Assembly (NCBI GenBank): GCA_938004075.1
Contig: CALKWP010000089.1
Coordinates: 1 to 32,273 of the forward strand
DNA length: 32,273 nucleotides
From: an uncultured Methanomassiliicoccales archaeon
GTDB taxonomy: Archaea; Thermoplasmatota; Thermoplasmata; SG8-5
Direction of reading: 5' to 3'
Shown here: piece after piece, positions 22,480 through 31,625 of the stretch
Layout of the letters: each line of letters begins with the position of its first letter
Position numbering within the stretch: the stretch's first letter is position 1
Made by a program: the position numbers and the translations under genes
The notes under the pieces: model-generated
The model's database searches: none
Told to the model about the DNA's origin: nothing
The model's input: only the letters and a program-made list of their open reading frames with translations

Positions 22480-24477
22480 ATGGAAAAAGACATATGCAAA
22501 CAACCTCCGGACGAGTGGATCAAGAGCCTTAAATTCGACACCACCGACCAGGTCAAGATTCCCCCGCAGCTAGCTGACCAGGTCATCGGCCAGGAGGATG
22601 CGGTTTACGTCATCAAGAAGGCAGCCGAGCAGAAGCGGCACGTGCTGCTCATCGGCGAGCCCGGTACGGGAAAGTCGATGCTGGCCAGCTCCATGGTGGA
22701 TTACCTCCCGAAGGGCGAGCTCGAGGATGTCATCGCATACCCGAACCCCGAGGATCCCAATGAGCCGGTCATAAAGGTCGTTCCCGCTGGCAAGGGAAAG
22801 GAGATTGTCTCCGCCCAGAAAGCCGAGGTGATGCAGCGCCAGAACCAGAAGTTCCAGACGATGTTCACGATAATATTTCTCATCATAGGCTTCGCTATAA
22901 TCATGTTTGTCATAGACCCGGCCCACAACCCGATGTGGATATTCTTCGGCATACTTGCGGCGGTGTTCATCTACATGGCCACAAGGATGCCGGGCGCCCA
23001 ACGCCAGGAGATAGGCCAGATCCCCAAGCTGTTGATGAGCCATCAGCCCCAGGACATGCCCCCGTTCATTGATGCGACCGGCGCCCATGCAGGAGCACTG
23101 CTGGGCGACGTGAAGCACGACCCGTTCCAGAGCGGCGGGCTTGAAACCCCTCAGCATGACCGCGTCGAGGTCGGGGCGATCCACAAAGCCCACAAGGGCG
23201 TTCTTTTCATTGACGAGATAAACATGCTCAAGATGGAGAGCCAGCAGAGCCTGCTGACCGCGCTCCAGGAGGGCAAGTTCCCGATTGTGGGCCAGAGCGA
23301 ACGCAGCTCCGGTGCCATGGTGAAGAGCCAGCCGGTTCCCTGCAGCTTCGTTCTCGTCGCGGCAGGAAATCTGGATTCGATATACGGCGCCAAGGACGAT
23401 AACGGAATGCAGCATGGCGGAATGCACCCGGCCCTGAGGTCGAGGATTCGCGGCTACGGGTACGAGACATACATGAAGACCGTGATGCCTGATACCGACG
23501 AGAACAGGAAGAAGCTCATCCGGTTCGTTGCCCAGGAAGTCGTCAAGGACAAGAAGATACCCCATTTCACAAAAGAAGCGGTCGCGGAAATCATCCGCGA
23601 GGCCCAGAGGCGCTCCGGAAGGCGCGGCCACCTCACGCTCAGGCTCAGAGAGCTGGGCGGGCTTGTGAGAGTGTCCGGCGACATCGCCAAGGAGAACCAT
23701 CTCCCGTTCGTCACCAAGGACGAGGTCCTTCAGGCCAAGCGCGTGGCCAGGTCCCTCGAACAACAGATTGCCGATCGCATGGTGGAGGCCAACAAGGATT
23801 ACGCGACGCTTCTCACCGAGGGAACCGCAGTAGGTCTGGTCAACGGGCTTGCCGTGTTCCAGGGCGACGGCTCGCTATCAGAATACTCTGGCATGGTCCT
23901 GCCAATCGCAGCTGAGGTCACGCCGGCGCAGCACAAGAACGGCGGCGTAATAATCGCCACAGGTCGGCTGGGCGAGATAGCCAAGGAAGCGGTTCAGAAC
24001 GTTTCCGCTGTGATCAAGAAGATGACTGGCGAGGATATCAGCAATCATGATGTTCACGTGCAATTCGTCGAGAGCAAGTCCGGCATCGAGGGCGATTCGG
24101 CATCCATATCGGTCGCAACGGCCGTATTTTCAGCGCTCGAAGGCATAGAGGTAGATCAGAGCCTGGCCATGACCGGCTCGCTTAGCGTCCGCGGGAAGGT
24201 CCTGCCAGTAGGCGGCGTCACCGCGAAGATAGAAGGAGCAGCCGAGATGGGCCTCAAGAAAGTCCTCATTCCGAGAGCCAACATGAAGGACGTCCTTCTG
24301 GATGACAAGTACAATGGCAAGATCGAGATAATTCCGGTGGACACGCTCAGCGATGTTCTGGAGCACGCTTTTGTCGGCAAGAAGAAGGAAGGGCTCCTGA
24401 AGAAGCTGGCCTCCGCTGTCCCGAAGAACGCGCCAGCAGTCCGGCCGATCGCAGCATCGGATATTGTGCCGATATAG
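22480..24477 (+). CDS. lonB: Archaeal membrane-anchored Lon protease (LonB)
   Basis: ATP-dependent protease for damaged and regulatory proteins at the inner face of the membrane. With the ATG at 22480 it is 665 aa. Walker A is GEPGTGKS (59-66), and Walker B is VLFIDEINML (241-250). The two LonB membrane helices are inserted between them at about 127-145 and 151-169. The C-terminal protease domain has the Ser-Lys dyad S540 (IEGDSAS) and K583 (GGVTAKIEG); the spacing of 43 residues equals that of characterised archaeal LonB. The start is set by AAGGAG 8 nt upstream and by the TATA box. An upstream ATG at 22414 is unlikely. The 64-aa gene follows after 9 nt. Confidence 0.96.
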   Translation: MEKDICKQPPDEWIKSLKFDTTDQVKIPPQLADQVIGQEDAVYVIKKAAEQKRHVLLIGEPGTGKSMLASSMVDYLPKGELEDVIAYPNPEDPNEPVIKVVPAGKGKEIVSAQKAEVMQRQNQKFQTMFTIIFLIIGFAIIMFVIDPAHNPMWIFFGILAAVFIYMATRMPGAQRQEIGQIPKLLMSHQPQDMPPFIDATGAHAGALLGDVKHDPFQSGGLETPQHDRVEVGAIHKAHKGVLFIDEINMLKMESQQSLLTALQEGKFPIVGQSERSSGAMVKSQPVPCSFVLVAAGNLDSIYGAKDDNGMQHGGMHPALRSRIRGYGYETYMKTVMPDTDENRKKLIRFVAQEVVKDKKIPHFTKEAVAEIIREAQRRSGRRGHLTLRLRELGGLVRVSGDIAKENHLPFVTKDEVLQAKRVARSLEQQIADRMVEANKDYATLLTEGTAVGLVNGLAVFQGDGSLSEYSGMVLPIAAEVTPAQHKNGGVIIATGRLGEIAKEAVQNVSAVIKKMTGEDISNHDVHVQFVESKSGIEGDSASISVATAVFSALEGIEVDQSLAMTGSLSVRGKVLPVGGVTAKIEGAAEMGLKKVLIPRANMKDVLLDDKYNGKIEIIPVDTLSDVLEHAFVGKKKEGLLKKLASAVPKNAPAVRPIAASDIVPI

Positions 24478-24486
24478 GAGCGAACA

Positions 24487-24681
24487 ATGTGCGGTTACAT
24501 GTTTGATGGCCTCATGCAGGATGATGACGAGGAAGATAAATTCGTCAACAGGGAATGCTATGTTTTCAATAAAAATCTAGAGCGCAGCCTTGACGACGCC
24601 AGATGCGAGCACTGCCGTTATTACCTCACAACAAGTTGCAAATATCTCCATGAGTTCGTTGATGAGGAAGGCGATGTCTGA
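24487..24681 (+). CDS. Small acidic Cys-rich protein, function unknown
   Basis: A 64-aa protein with cysteines at 2, 24, 40, 43 and 51. ARCEHCRYY followed by C51 gives a C-x2-C-x7-C pattern, which with C24 could bind zinc or an Fe-S centre. It is strongly acidic at both ends (QDDDEEDK, VDEEGDV). It is a real gene rather than a chance frame: GGAG precedes the ATG, the coding strand matches its neighbours, and its TGA shares one base with the ATG of the NMN adenylyltransferase (TGATG). No named family is recognised. Context points to the NAD genes or LonB, as an inference. Confidence 0.7.
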   Translation: MCGYMFDGLMQDDDEEDKFVNRECYVFNKNLERSLDDARCEHCRYYLTTSCKYLHEFVDEEGDV

Positions 24682-25190
24682 TGGTTACCGGCCTTTTCCT
24701 CGGGCGGTTCCAGCCGTTCCATGAAGGCCACCTAGAGGTCGTCCGCGAGATAGCGACCCAGGTGGATAAGCTGGTCATCGCAATAGGCAGCGCCCAGGAG
24801 AGCCATACCCAGGAGGACCCTTTCACTGCCGGAGAGCGGCATCTCATGATTTCCGAGACCCTGGACGAGGAAGGAATAACCAATTATTTCATAATCCCGA
24901 TTGTGGACATCAACAGGTACTCTGTCTGGGTGGCGCATGTTCGATCACTGGTCCCGCCTTTCGACATCATCTACACCAATAACGAACTCACATCCAGGTT
25001 ATTCAGGGAATCCGGCATAGAAGTCCGAGCCACAAAGCTCTACGACCGCGAGAGATATTCCGGCAGCAGGGTCCGTGAACTCCTCAAGTCCAATGGCGAT
25101 TGGCAGGCGCTAGTTCCTTCAGCCACGGAGCGGGTCATCCAGATGCTTGATGGCCAGAAGCGCATCCAGGACCTGGCAGGTGGCCTCTGA
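24681..25190 (+). CDS. Nicotinamide-nucleotide adenylyltransferase (archaeal NMNAT)
   Basis: Joins NMN (or nicotinate mononucleotide) and ATP to form NAD. The 169-aa protein has the nucleotidyltransferase signature GRFQPFHEGHLEVV with the HxGH-type residues. It also has the archaeal GSAQESHTQEDPFTAGER segment and the C-terminal SGSRVRELL (the ISGTxIR equivalent) that binds ATP phosphates. The length fits archaeal NMNAT, which forms hexamers. It overlaps the 64-aa gene by one base and PncC by one base (TGATG at both ends), so the three are almost certainly co-translated. Confidence 0.94.
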   Translation: MVTGLFLGRFQPFHEGHLEVVREIATQVDKLVIAIGSAQESHTQEDPFTAGERHLMISETLDEEGITNYFIIPIVDINRYSVWVAHVRSLVPPFDIIYTNNELTSRLFRESGIEVRATKLYDRERYSGSRVRELLKSNGDWQALVPSATERVIQMLDGQKRIQDLAGGL

Positions 25191-25660
25191 TGGAGCCGGC
25201 GGAGCAGCTCGGAAGCCTCCTCACGCAGAGAGGCTGGACTGTCGCGGTTGCGGAATCCTGCACCGGCGGGCTCCTGGGCAGCATCATCACCGATGTCCCG
25301 GGCTCATCCACATACTTCCTCGGGGGCATAATCGCGTATTCCAATACCTCCAAAATTGATGTGCTGGGCGTTCCTTCCGAGACCATCCAGAAATTCGGAG
25401 CGGTGAGCGACCGCGCCGCAATTGGAATGGCTGTCGGCTTAATCAACAACTTCGCATGCGATTTCGCAATAGCCATCACCGGCATCGCGGGGCCGAGCGG
25501 GGGTTCCGATGCAAAGCCCGTTGGCACCGTGTTCATCGCGGTAGCAACAGAGGACGGGGAGAAGGCAAAGGAATTCCATTTCAAGGGGAAAAGGCAGGAC
25601 ATAAAGAAGGCCAGCGTGGAGGCGGCGCTGGGGATGGCGTGCGAATTTTTGGCGGAATGA
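25190..25660 (+). CDS. pncC: Nicotinamide-nucleotide amidohydrolase (PncC / CinA C-terminal type)
   Basis: Deamidates NMN to nicotinate mononucleotide, recycling nicotinamide nucleotides. It is the stand-alone CinA C-terminal domain, 156 aa. The catalytic serine is S23 in VAESCTGGLLG, and the Tyr/Lys region is IIAYSNTSKIDVLGV. GITGIAGPSGGS-type sequence (AITGIAGPSGGSDAKPVGTVFIA) completes the signature. Next to NMNAT, it places two enzymes that compete for or share the same NMN pool in one transcript. The ATG overlaps the NMNAT stop. It is convergent with the TldE gene, with 28 nt between the stops. Confidence 0.93.
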   Translation: MEPAEQLGSLLTQRGWTVAVAESCTGGLLGSIITDVPGSSTYFLGGIIAYSNTSKIDVLGVPSETIQKFGAVSDRAAIGMAVGLINNFACDFAIAITGIAGPSGGSDAKPVGTVFIAVATEDGEKAKEFHFKGKRQDIKKASVEAALGMACEFLAE

Positions 25661-25688
25661 TTCATCCGGCAAATGGTCCGGCGAAATC

Positions 25689-27029
25689 TCATTGCGTAGA
25701 TCTCGTAATGTTAACGCCCTCGACGAGCACGTGCGGCGAGAACACCGGAGTCTCCACCTCCCACCAGTGCACCTGCATGGGGTCGTTTCCGACTGCTTTC
25801 ACATTCCTGATGATGTTGAGCATGTTCTCGGATATCCTGATGTCCTTCATCGGGCTGTCCAGCTTGCCGTTCTTTATGCGGAATATCGCGTCCCTCGGGA
25901 TTGTCGAGAAATCGCCGGTCTGGTAGTTCTGGAACCGCGTGTACCAGGTGTTGGTCATGTAGTAGCCGTCATCAACCTTGGATATGAGGGATTCTTTCGT
26001 CTCATGCCCGGGCTCCAGATACACCGCCCAGTTTCCAGGGAAGACTATTCCCGCATTCCCTGTGGTCTCGGTGCCATACCTTTTCGCTGTGCTGGTGTTA
26101 TGCAGATATCCTTTCAGGACACCTTTCTCTATCAGGATATTTTTCCTGGTCGGCACCCCTTCCTCGTCGAACGGGATTGAGCCCAGGGACTCGGGGTCCG
26201 AGCCATCATCATAGAGGTTGAAATGCTTGCTGGCCACCTCTTTACCGACCATGTCCTTGAGGAACGATAGCCCCATATCCACTGAACCGGCCGAGCAAGC
26301 TCCGCCAACATGGTCCAGGACATTGGCGAATATCATGGGGGAGAATACCACATCAAACTTGCCTTCCTTCCCTATCTGCGGGTTTGCGGATTGCACTGCC
26401 AGCTCTCCAGCTTCCGTCCCGACCTTCTCGGGAGTGAATTTCTTTGGCCCGGTGACGGATTGCACCATGTGGCCGGAGCTCGAGTGCGGGGTCATGGCCC
26501 TAACGGATATCTCCATGCTCGAAGAGCCGTATTCGCCGGTCGGCCCGCCGGAAGAGGCGTAATGCGCTTCCGAAGCGGACGAGTAAAGAACGCCGGCGAC
26601 TCTCGCTGCGCCGGCATCCCTAGCGCCGTTGATGGCGGCCTGGACGCCGTCATAAAGCTCCTCGACCATGCCAGCGACCTCTCTGTCCGGGACGTTCTTC
26701 CTGTATGCGTATTTTCCCTTGGCGATACCGCCGTAATCAAGGTTCTGGGGCATCATGTCCGTCCTCTTCATGATGTCCTCCAGGGCCCTGTCAAGCTTGG
26801 CCGGGTCGTTGACATTGGTCGCCAGTATCCTCTTGTCCCTGACCAGGAATATGCTGATGTTCCTGCTGCTCCAGGATTTTGACACTGTGATGGAGTTGTT
26901 CGCGAACCGTATCTGCTTGGTCTCATCCGTTGCCAGCGTAACGACCACATCGTCCGCGCCCATCTCCAGCGCGCGCTTTACAACTGCTTCCGGAATTGCG
27001 CCCGTGGGCAGCCTCAGCCAGTCGGTCAT
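25689..27029 (-). CDS. pmbA: TldE/PmbA subunit of the TldD-TldE protease
   Basis: Non-catalytic partner of TldD; in Escherichia coli the pair matures microcin B17 and degrades unfolded peptides inside a barrel-shaped heterodimer. At 446 aa it has the family layout: an N-terminal region with IRFANNSITVSKSWSSRNISIFLV, then the conserved GSCSAGSVDMG-like segment (GGACSAGSVDMGLSF). The C-terminal GNAGIVFPGNWAVYLEPG leads into GYYMTNTWYTRFQNYQTGDFS. No HExxxH motif is present, as expected for the PmbA side. The ATG overlaps the tldD stop (ATGA). Confidence 0.92.
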   Translation of the reverse strand: MTDWLRLPTGAIPEAVVKRALEMGADDVVVTLATDETKQIRFANNSITVSKSWSSRNISIFLVRDKRILATNVNDPAKLDRALEDIMKRTDMMPQNLDYGGIAKGKYAYRKNVPDREVAGMVEELYDGVQAAINGARDAGAARVAGVLYSSASEAHYASSGGPTGEYGSSSMEISVRAMTPHSSSGHMVQSVTGPKKFTPEKVGTEAGELAVQSANPQIGKEGKFDVVFSPMIFANVLDHVGGACSAGSVDMGLSFLKDMVGKEVASKHFNLYDDGSDPESLGSIPFDEEGVPTRKNILIEKGVLKGYLHNTSTAKRYGTETTGNAGIVFPGNWAVYLEPGHETKESLISKVDDGYYMTNTWYTRFQNYQTGDFSTIPRDAIFRIKNGKLDSPMKDIRISENMLNIIRNVKAVGNDPMQVHWWEVETPVFSPHVLVEGVNITRSTQ

Positions 27030-28468
27030 TGCGGCACCCCCAGGGTGATGTTGCGCATCCTGAGGTGCGGCCCTCCGGTGTACACGGGGACGCCCTGGCT
27101 TGGTTCACCCTTCCCGCAGGTCGCAGCCGAGAAATCCAGGTCCTTGGCCACCGCGTCAATGGCGCTCCAGAAGGCAGGCGTCGTCAATTCCAGAATCGGG
27201 GCTTTAACCGGCGTGGTGACCTTTCCGTTCTCGATTAGGTACGCCTCCCTGCCGATGTAGCGCTGGTTGTACCTCTTGTCATCTATGTTCCATTCCATGA
27301 AGTTCTTCATGTAGACCCCCAGTTTGACGTCTTCAAAAAGCTCCTCCACCTGATGGTCTCCCGGTTGAACGAATGTATTGGACATGCGCACGATTGCCTC
27401 CCTGTCGAAGCTGTTGGCCCGGGCCGCGGCATTGCTGGTGCCCATGTCCATGGAAGCGGACGTTTCCCTGTTGTGAAGGAACTCGTTGATAATCCCATTC
27501 TTGATCAGGACCTTCGGGCGCGCTTTCACGCCTTCGTCATCGTACAGGTAAAAGCCGTAGGAATTCTCAATGGTCGGGTCGTCGATGACAGTGGCCACTT
27601 CGCTGCCTATGCGCGTTCCCAGCATCCCGGCGCTGACGAATGATTCGCCTGCTTGAGCAGCCTCCCTGCCAGATATGCGATCCGCCTCGTACGGATGCCC
27701 GCAGCTCTCATGCGCGGCTATGCCCACGACTTCCGGGCCCAGGATCATGTCGATCTTGCCAGCCGGGGCTTTCACGCCCTCCCTCATGTTCTTGTATGTC
27801 ATGGCGATCTCATGGCAAATCTCCTCGGAGCGCTTCACCGGGTCCATATACTCCCAGCCCATCGAAACTCCCCTCTGGATCATGGCCTGCGATATCTTTC
27901 CCTCTTCCATGATTGTCGGTATGGAGAACAGCACGATGCGTGGTATCACGGAGCCAATTTTCGAATCATCTGAGTTAGTGAAGTATTTGGTTTTCTCTCC
28001 CATCCCGAGCTGGATGTACCTGCTGACCAATGGAGCCGCCTCATTCATGGCTTTGTCGATGTGCGTGAGCGCTTCAACAATTTCGGTAAGTTCCACATCT
28101 GTGATCCTCTTCTTCTGCGGGACGGAATAATCTAAGACATGCGTCGGTTCGTCAGACAGGATGATCCTGTTCTCCATGACCCTTGAGGACGCTTTTGCCA
28201 TCCTCACTGCCGTCTGGACCCTCTCCCTGACGACCTCTCTCTCGAGCCGGTCCGTGGTTGCGAAGCCCATGCCTCCGTGGACCAGGACTCGGACGCACAT
28301 GCCGGAATAGGTCTCGAAGCCGGAAATTTCCGGATTTCCGTTCTTCAGAAGCAGCCCGTTGGTGATGCCGCTCTCCATTCTGGCTTCCGCGTATTCCGCG
28401 CCGGCATCCAGCGCTTCATTCACTGCCAATTCCGCCAGGTCCCTGTCAAGATTCTCCTGTTCCGACAT
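27026..28468 (-). CDS. tldD: TldD metalloprotease subunit
   Basis: Catalytic half of the TldD-TldE protease. The zinc site is HESCGH (253-258, an HExxxH motif) in a conserved VVGIAAHESCGHPYEADR block, and the distal cysteine ligand lies in SAATCGKGEPSQG near the C-terminus. The GTSNAAARANSFDREAIVRMSNTF segment is a family hallmark. The protein is 480 aa from the ATG at 28468, chosen because CGAGGAAG lies just upstream; the open frame extends 9 codons further but without support. It is co-translated with pmbA by a 4-nt overlap. The natural substrate in archaea is not known. Confidence 0.94.
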   Translation of the reverse strand: MSEQENLDRDLAELAVNEALDAGAEYAEARMESGITNGLLLKNGNPEISGFETYSGMCVRVLVHGGMGFATTDRLEREVVRERVQTAVRMAKASSRVMENRIILSDEPTHVLDYSVPQKKRITDVELTEIVEALTHIDKAMNEAAPLVSRYIQLGMGEKTKYFTNSDDSKIGSVIPRIVLFSIPTIMEEGKISQAMIQRGVSMGWEYMDPVKRSEEICHEIAMTYKNMREGVKAPAGKIDMILGPEVVGIAAHESCGHPYEADRISGREAAQAGESFVSAGMLGTRIGSEVATVIDDPTIENSYGFYLYDDEGVKARPKVLIKNGIINEFLHNRETSASMDMGTSNAAARANSFDREAIVRMSNTFVQPGDHQVEELFEDVKLGVYMKNFMEWNIDDKRYNQRYIGREAYLIENGKVTTPVKAPILELTTPAFWSAIDAVAKDLDFSAATCGKGEPSQGVPVYTGGPHLRMRNITLGVPQ

Positions 28469-28508
28469 GCAACTTCCTCGCTTGCCCAAAGGCATATCGC
28501 GGCACGAG

Positions 28509-28520
28509 TTATAATTTTAT
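28509..28520 (-). promoter_or_regulatory. TATA box of the tldD-pmbA operon
   Basis: ATAAAATTATAA on the minus strand predicts a start near 28487 and a leader of about 19 nt with the CGAGGAAG ribosome site. It lies immediately after the EndoQ stop codon, so the two minus-strand operons are separately transcribed. Confidence 0.45.
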
Positions 28521-28521
28521 C

Positions 28522-29736
28522 CTAAAACTCGAACAGGCTCTTCTGCGCTTCCCTCTTTGGCGGCGCAGGCGCATCCTGGCCTGGCAGCAGAACAGTCCCG
28601 TACTTCCCGCCTCCACCCGGCAGCACCGTGACGCGCCCTTCCCTGAACGCCTCAACCGCGCTGGCAATCGAATCCCCGGCAATCTCTGCGATCTTTTTTA
28701 TGTCCATCTTCATCAATACGTCAATCTCGGTCCCGCCGATGTCCACAAGGGCCTGCCATGCGTCATTGACCTTTCCGGTGAACGGGGATGAATGGCCAAC
28801 TGCCTTGGCGATTATCTCGCCCAGCGGTATCATGTAAATGTATTCCGGCCTATGGTCGGGGTGCTTTATCTCCCCTCCGAGTTCCATGGCGCGCTCCCTG
28901 ACACCTTTTTTGATGCTTCCCCCGCAGGTGCATCTCCACCTGAGCGCAAGCGCCCTATCGAGCTCATACTGGGTGAAGCATCTGGAGCACGCGCTCCTGT
29001 TGTATTTCCCTTCCTCCGGGGGCAGGCCGACATTCCTGATGAATCTCCTGCCCTTCTGCCGTTTTATGGCCATCTCCAGTTCCCTGTAGGTCATGTCCTT
29101 TGCGTCTATCGTGTTGTATTCCCTGCCGACCCTCACTGCCTGGGGCGAGTGCGCATCGGAATTTGTGAGAAAAGTCAGTTTAGCCAGTTCGGGAATTCTG
29201 TCGCCGTAATCCGAGTTGGCGCTGAGCCCCAGCTCCAGGTAAGGCACCTTGGATGCCATTTCGCCATAACACTCCTCCAGCGACCCGAAATGCGCGTACA
29301 TGCCGGTCCAGGGCGTGAATGCATGCGCCGGGCCTATCATCGCCCCGACCTCATTTGCGATTATGGCCAGCTCCTCTCCGGTGAAATGCAGCCTCGGCCT
29401 TCCGTCCGAGCCGAGCTTCTCCCTCTCCGGGCCAAGCCTCTCGATGAAATCCTCCACGCTGGATATGCTTGGGAAAAGGAGCAGATGATGAACGCGCTTA
29501 TCCGCCTCTATCTCGGTGGTGAGGATGAAATAGGTGTTCCCTTCCTGGAACGTGCCCTCCTCGACCTCCTGCATCTGCTTGATCTCCTTCAGCCATTCCG
29601 GGTGAAGGCAGTCCCCAGTGGCGACCATCTGGACGCCCTTCTGCTCCGAGCCTCTGGCCAGGTTGGGGAAGTTCATGTCAGAGCTTGTGGCAGCAGAATA
29701 ACGCCCGTGGATGTGGAGGTCGGCATTGAAAATCAT
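28522..29736 (-). CDS. Endonuclease Q (EndoQ), PHP-domain DNA-repair nuclease
   Basis: Cuts DNA 5' to deaminated bases (uracil, hypoxanthine, xanthine) and abasic sites. EndoQ is known mainly from Thermococcales and some methanogens. The PHP domain opens with NADLHIHGRYSAATS (metal ligands H8, H10), followed by TGDCLHPEW, GPAHAFTPW and LTNSDAHSP. A zinc finger follows (C250, C253, C269, C271, with the GVRERAMEL helix), then HRPEYIYMIPLGEIIA, an EndoQ hallmark. The protein ends in QKSLFEF, resembling a PCNA-interacting peptide. The ATG at 29736 (404 aa) is chosen because it overlaps the peptidase stop (ATGA). A longer frame to 29871 would lie in the wrong frame of the peptidase gene. Confidence 0.88.
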   Translation of the reverse strand: MIFNADLHIHGRYSAATSSDMNFPNLARGSEQKGVQMVATGDCLHPEWLKEIKQMQEVEEGTFQEGNTYFILTTEIEADKRVHHLLLFPSISSVEDFIERLGPEREKLGSDGRPRLHFTGEELAIIANEVGAMIGPAHAFTPWTGMYAHFGSLEECYGEMASKVPYLELGLSANSDYGDRIPELAKLTFLTNSDAHSPQAVRVGREYNTIDAKDMTYRELEMAIKRQKGRRFIRNVGLPPEEGKYNRSACSRCFTQYELDRALALRWRCTCGGSIKKGVRERAMELGGEIKHPDHRPEYIYMIPLGEIIAKAVGHSSPFTGKVNDAWQALVDIGGTEIDVLMKMDIKKIAEIAGDSIASAVEAFREGRVTVLPGGGGKYGTVLLPGQDAPAPPKREAQKSLFEF

Positions 29737-31625
29737 TGCGGGGGAATCGGCTGCTGCACTAATATCTTTTCCGCGTCGCCCTTCGCCTTCTTCTCCCTGC
29801 CCCAGGTGACCCAGTATATCAGCATCATGATGGCCAGAAGGTTCATGAAGCCCACAATTCGTATGACCCACGGTATATACGCGCTGGAAATTTTCATCTC
29901 AAAATCGGCGGTGAAGGATTCTTCAAGCGTTCCGATTTCTATGGTCTGCTGGCCGGAGCCCAGGCCACATACCAGGCTCATGTTGTTTCCGTTAAGGCTG
30001 CCGGGCGCAACAATCTCCAGGCGGTAGAATCCCGCGTTATCCGTGAACACCTGCTCGACCATGTTCCCTGAGCTGTCCATCAGGGCGACACCCACCCAGG
30101 CCATGCCCCTACCCGCGTTGGTTGCGACGCGGCCGGAAATGACAATCAATTCCTCCTTCGGCAGGTTCTTAGCAAGGGTATAATTCAGCAGGTTTCCCGA
30201 GCCATCCCGTAGGTACATGGCTGCTTTGTAATATCCCACTGTGCCAAGCAGAATGTCCCGGCTTCCCTCGTTCGCGGCATCAATGACAATCTCGCTGAAG
30301 ATTGCGTTGTTCGGGCCTATGACCTCAAGGGTGATATTCCAGGAACCGCTGGCGCCATGATTAATTCGAATGGAATCGAAAAGCCCATCATCATCCGAAT
30401 CCAGCGAGACCGCCGTGAAAGAAATCGGCTCCTGGACCTTCCCGGGCTGCTGGAAGTATCCCGCCATGGTTGTGAGGAAATCCGGCCAGCCGGTGTCTTT
30501 CGCAAATCCGGTTCTCAGGTAATCGATGGTGGACGCGTGCCCAGGAAACCATATCGACATGCCGTGCGCATTGTCCGCCGGCTCATCCAGCAGATTAGTC
30601 CAATGTTTCTCATGAACTATGCATGCGTCAAATACCCCAAACACAACCGCAGAAAGCGCTTCCAGCCGCACGCATTCAGTTTTCGCATTGATGTTCTGAA
30701 GGAGATGGACAAGGTCATACTGTGAATTCCCATCGTACTTCTCGGTGGCTAACCTTGCAGCGGCGATTTCCGGGTTGAAGTACCCGGTCATGAGCACGGC
30801 TTCATTCGCGTAAGAATCAATTGCACCGGCCAGCTCATCCATCAGGCTCAGGTCGATGAGGGATAGCGTCAGCGAGTAAAGGCTGTTGCCGCCCATTCCC
30901 CAGGCGATGTATGAATCAATCATGGCAGATGCCTTTGCAGTGACATCCCCGGAGCCTTTCAGGTGCCCCAGGAACAGGTCGTACGGCCACCCGTTGAGGG
31001 GGACATCCTTCTGGGAGAGAAGAGCGTAATCCGCGCCGTGCCTGAGCTCGTAAGCAACCTCTATCTGTCCCATCTGGCATGCATCCATGCTCACAATGTC
31101 TATGTTGATGCCGGCATCCGAGATATCCTTCATGGCCTGGCCCAGCTCAACCGTGTCAAGGAAATCCCCCTTGTCCGGGCAAGAGCCAGGCCACCCGTTC
31201 CCATGGCCCCATATATCCAGCATGAACCTGTCAGCGGGATGGTTCTCCGCTGTCCACAGCACGAAGCTCACAAGCGTGCTCGGGTTCCCCAGGTTCAGCT
31301 CATCGCCCCAGGAGGGCTCGACATCGGAAAGCGCGATGGCTTCCTGCCCGTTCTTGAGAATCCTGGCCATGGAGGTGTCCCCAACGCCTTCCCGGTCCAT
31401 TAGCACGATTATCTCCAGCCCGTCGCCGGAACCGACCTTCTTCATCTCCAGGATGTCAGAAGGTATCTGGTCAGAGAGGCTGCTGTCCCCCGACATGTAA
31501 GACATGAATGTCCAGGTCTCCGAAACATCAACCTGGGCTTCGACTTCGTCAAAGAGAAATGGTGAAGAGATGACCGACAGTACAAGGAGCATTGCCAGCG
31601 ATCTCGCGCAAATGCTCGTGGACAC
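29733..31625 (-). CDS. C11 (clostripain-type) peptidase, secreted and membrane-anchored
   Basis: A 630-aa caspase-fold cysteine protease of clan CD. A signal peptide covers residues 1-30 (hydrophobic core AMLLVLSVISSPFLF, likely cut at VEA-Q). The catalytic dyad is H141 in DIWGHGNGW and C183 in SMDACQMGQIEVAYEL. After the protease domain (to about 390) come two beta-sandwich-like regions, including a carboxypeptidase-regulatory-type repeat (ISGRVATNAGRGMAWVGVAL). A transmembrane helix lies at about 585-606, followed by a short basic tail. It should face outside the cell. It starts with GTG at 31625, sharing one base with the cobO stop (TAGTG), and overlaps EndoQ at the other end. The substrate is unknown. 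Confidence 0.9.
   Translation of the reverse strand: MSTSICARSLAMLLVLSVISSPFLFDEVEAQVDVSETWTFMSYMSGDSSLSDQIPSDILEMKKVGSGDGLEIIVLMDREGVGDTSMARILKNGQEAIALSDVEPSWGDELNLGNPSTLVSFVLWTAENHPADRFMLDIWGHGNGWPGSCPDKGDFLDTVELGQAMKDISDAGINIDIVSMDACQMGQIEVAYELRHGADYALLSQKDVPLNGWPYDLFLGHLKGSGDVTAKASAMIDSYIAWGMGGNSLYSLTLSLIDLSLMDELAGAIDSYANEAVLMTGYFNPEIAAARLATEKYDGNSQYDLVHLLQNINAKTECVRLEALSAVVFGVFDACIVHEKHWTNLLDEPADNAHGMSIWFPGHASTIDYLRTGFAKDTGWPDFLTTMAGYFQQPGKVQEPISFTAVSLDSDDDGLFDSIRINHGASGSWNITLEVIGPNNAIFSEIVIDAANEGSRDILLGTVGYYKAAMYLRDGSGNLLNYTLAKNLPKEELIVISGRVATNAGRGMAWVGVALMDSSGNMVEQVFTDNAGFYRLEIVAPGSLNGNNMSLVCGLGSGQQTIEIGTLEESFTADFEMKISSAYIPWVIRIVGFMNLLAIMMLIYWVTWGREKKAKGDAEKILVQQPIPPQ

Noticed and set aside
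22570..23763. Minus-strand open frame of 397 codons
   Set aside because: It is antisense to the AAA+ domain of LonB. The peptide is rich in His/Leu/Gly with no recognisable domain.
28792..30027. Plus-strand open frame of 411 codons
   Set aside because: It lies antisense to EndoQ and the peptidase. Its translation has no family pattern, while the opposite strand carries clear PHP and zinc-finger motifs. High GC codon structure produces such mirror frames.
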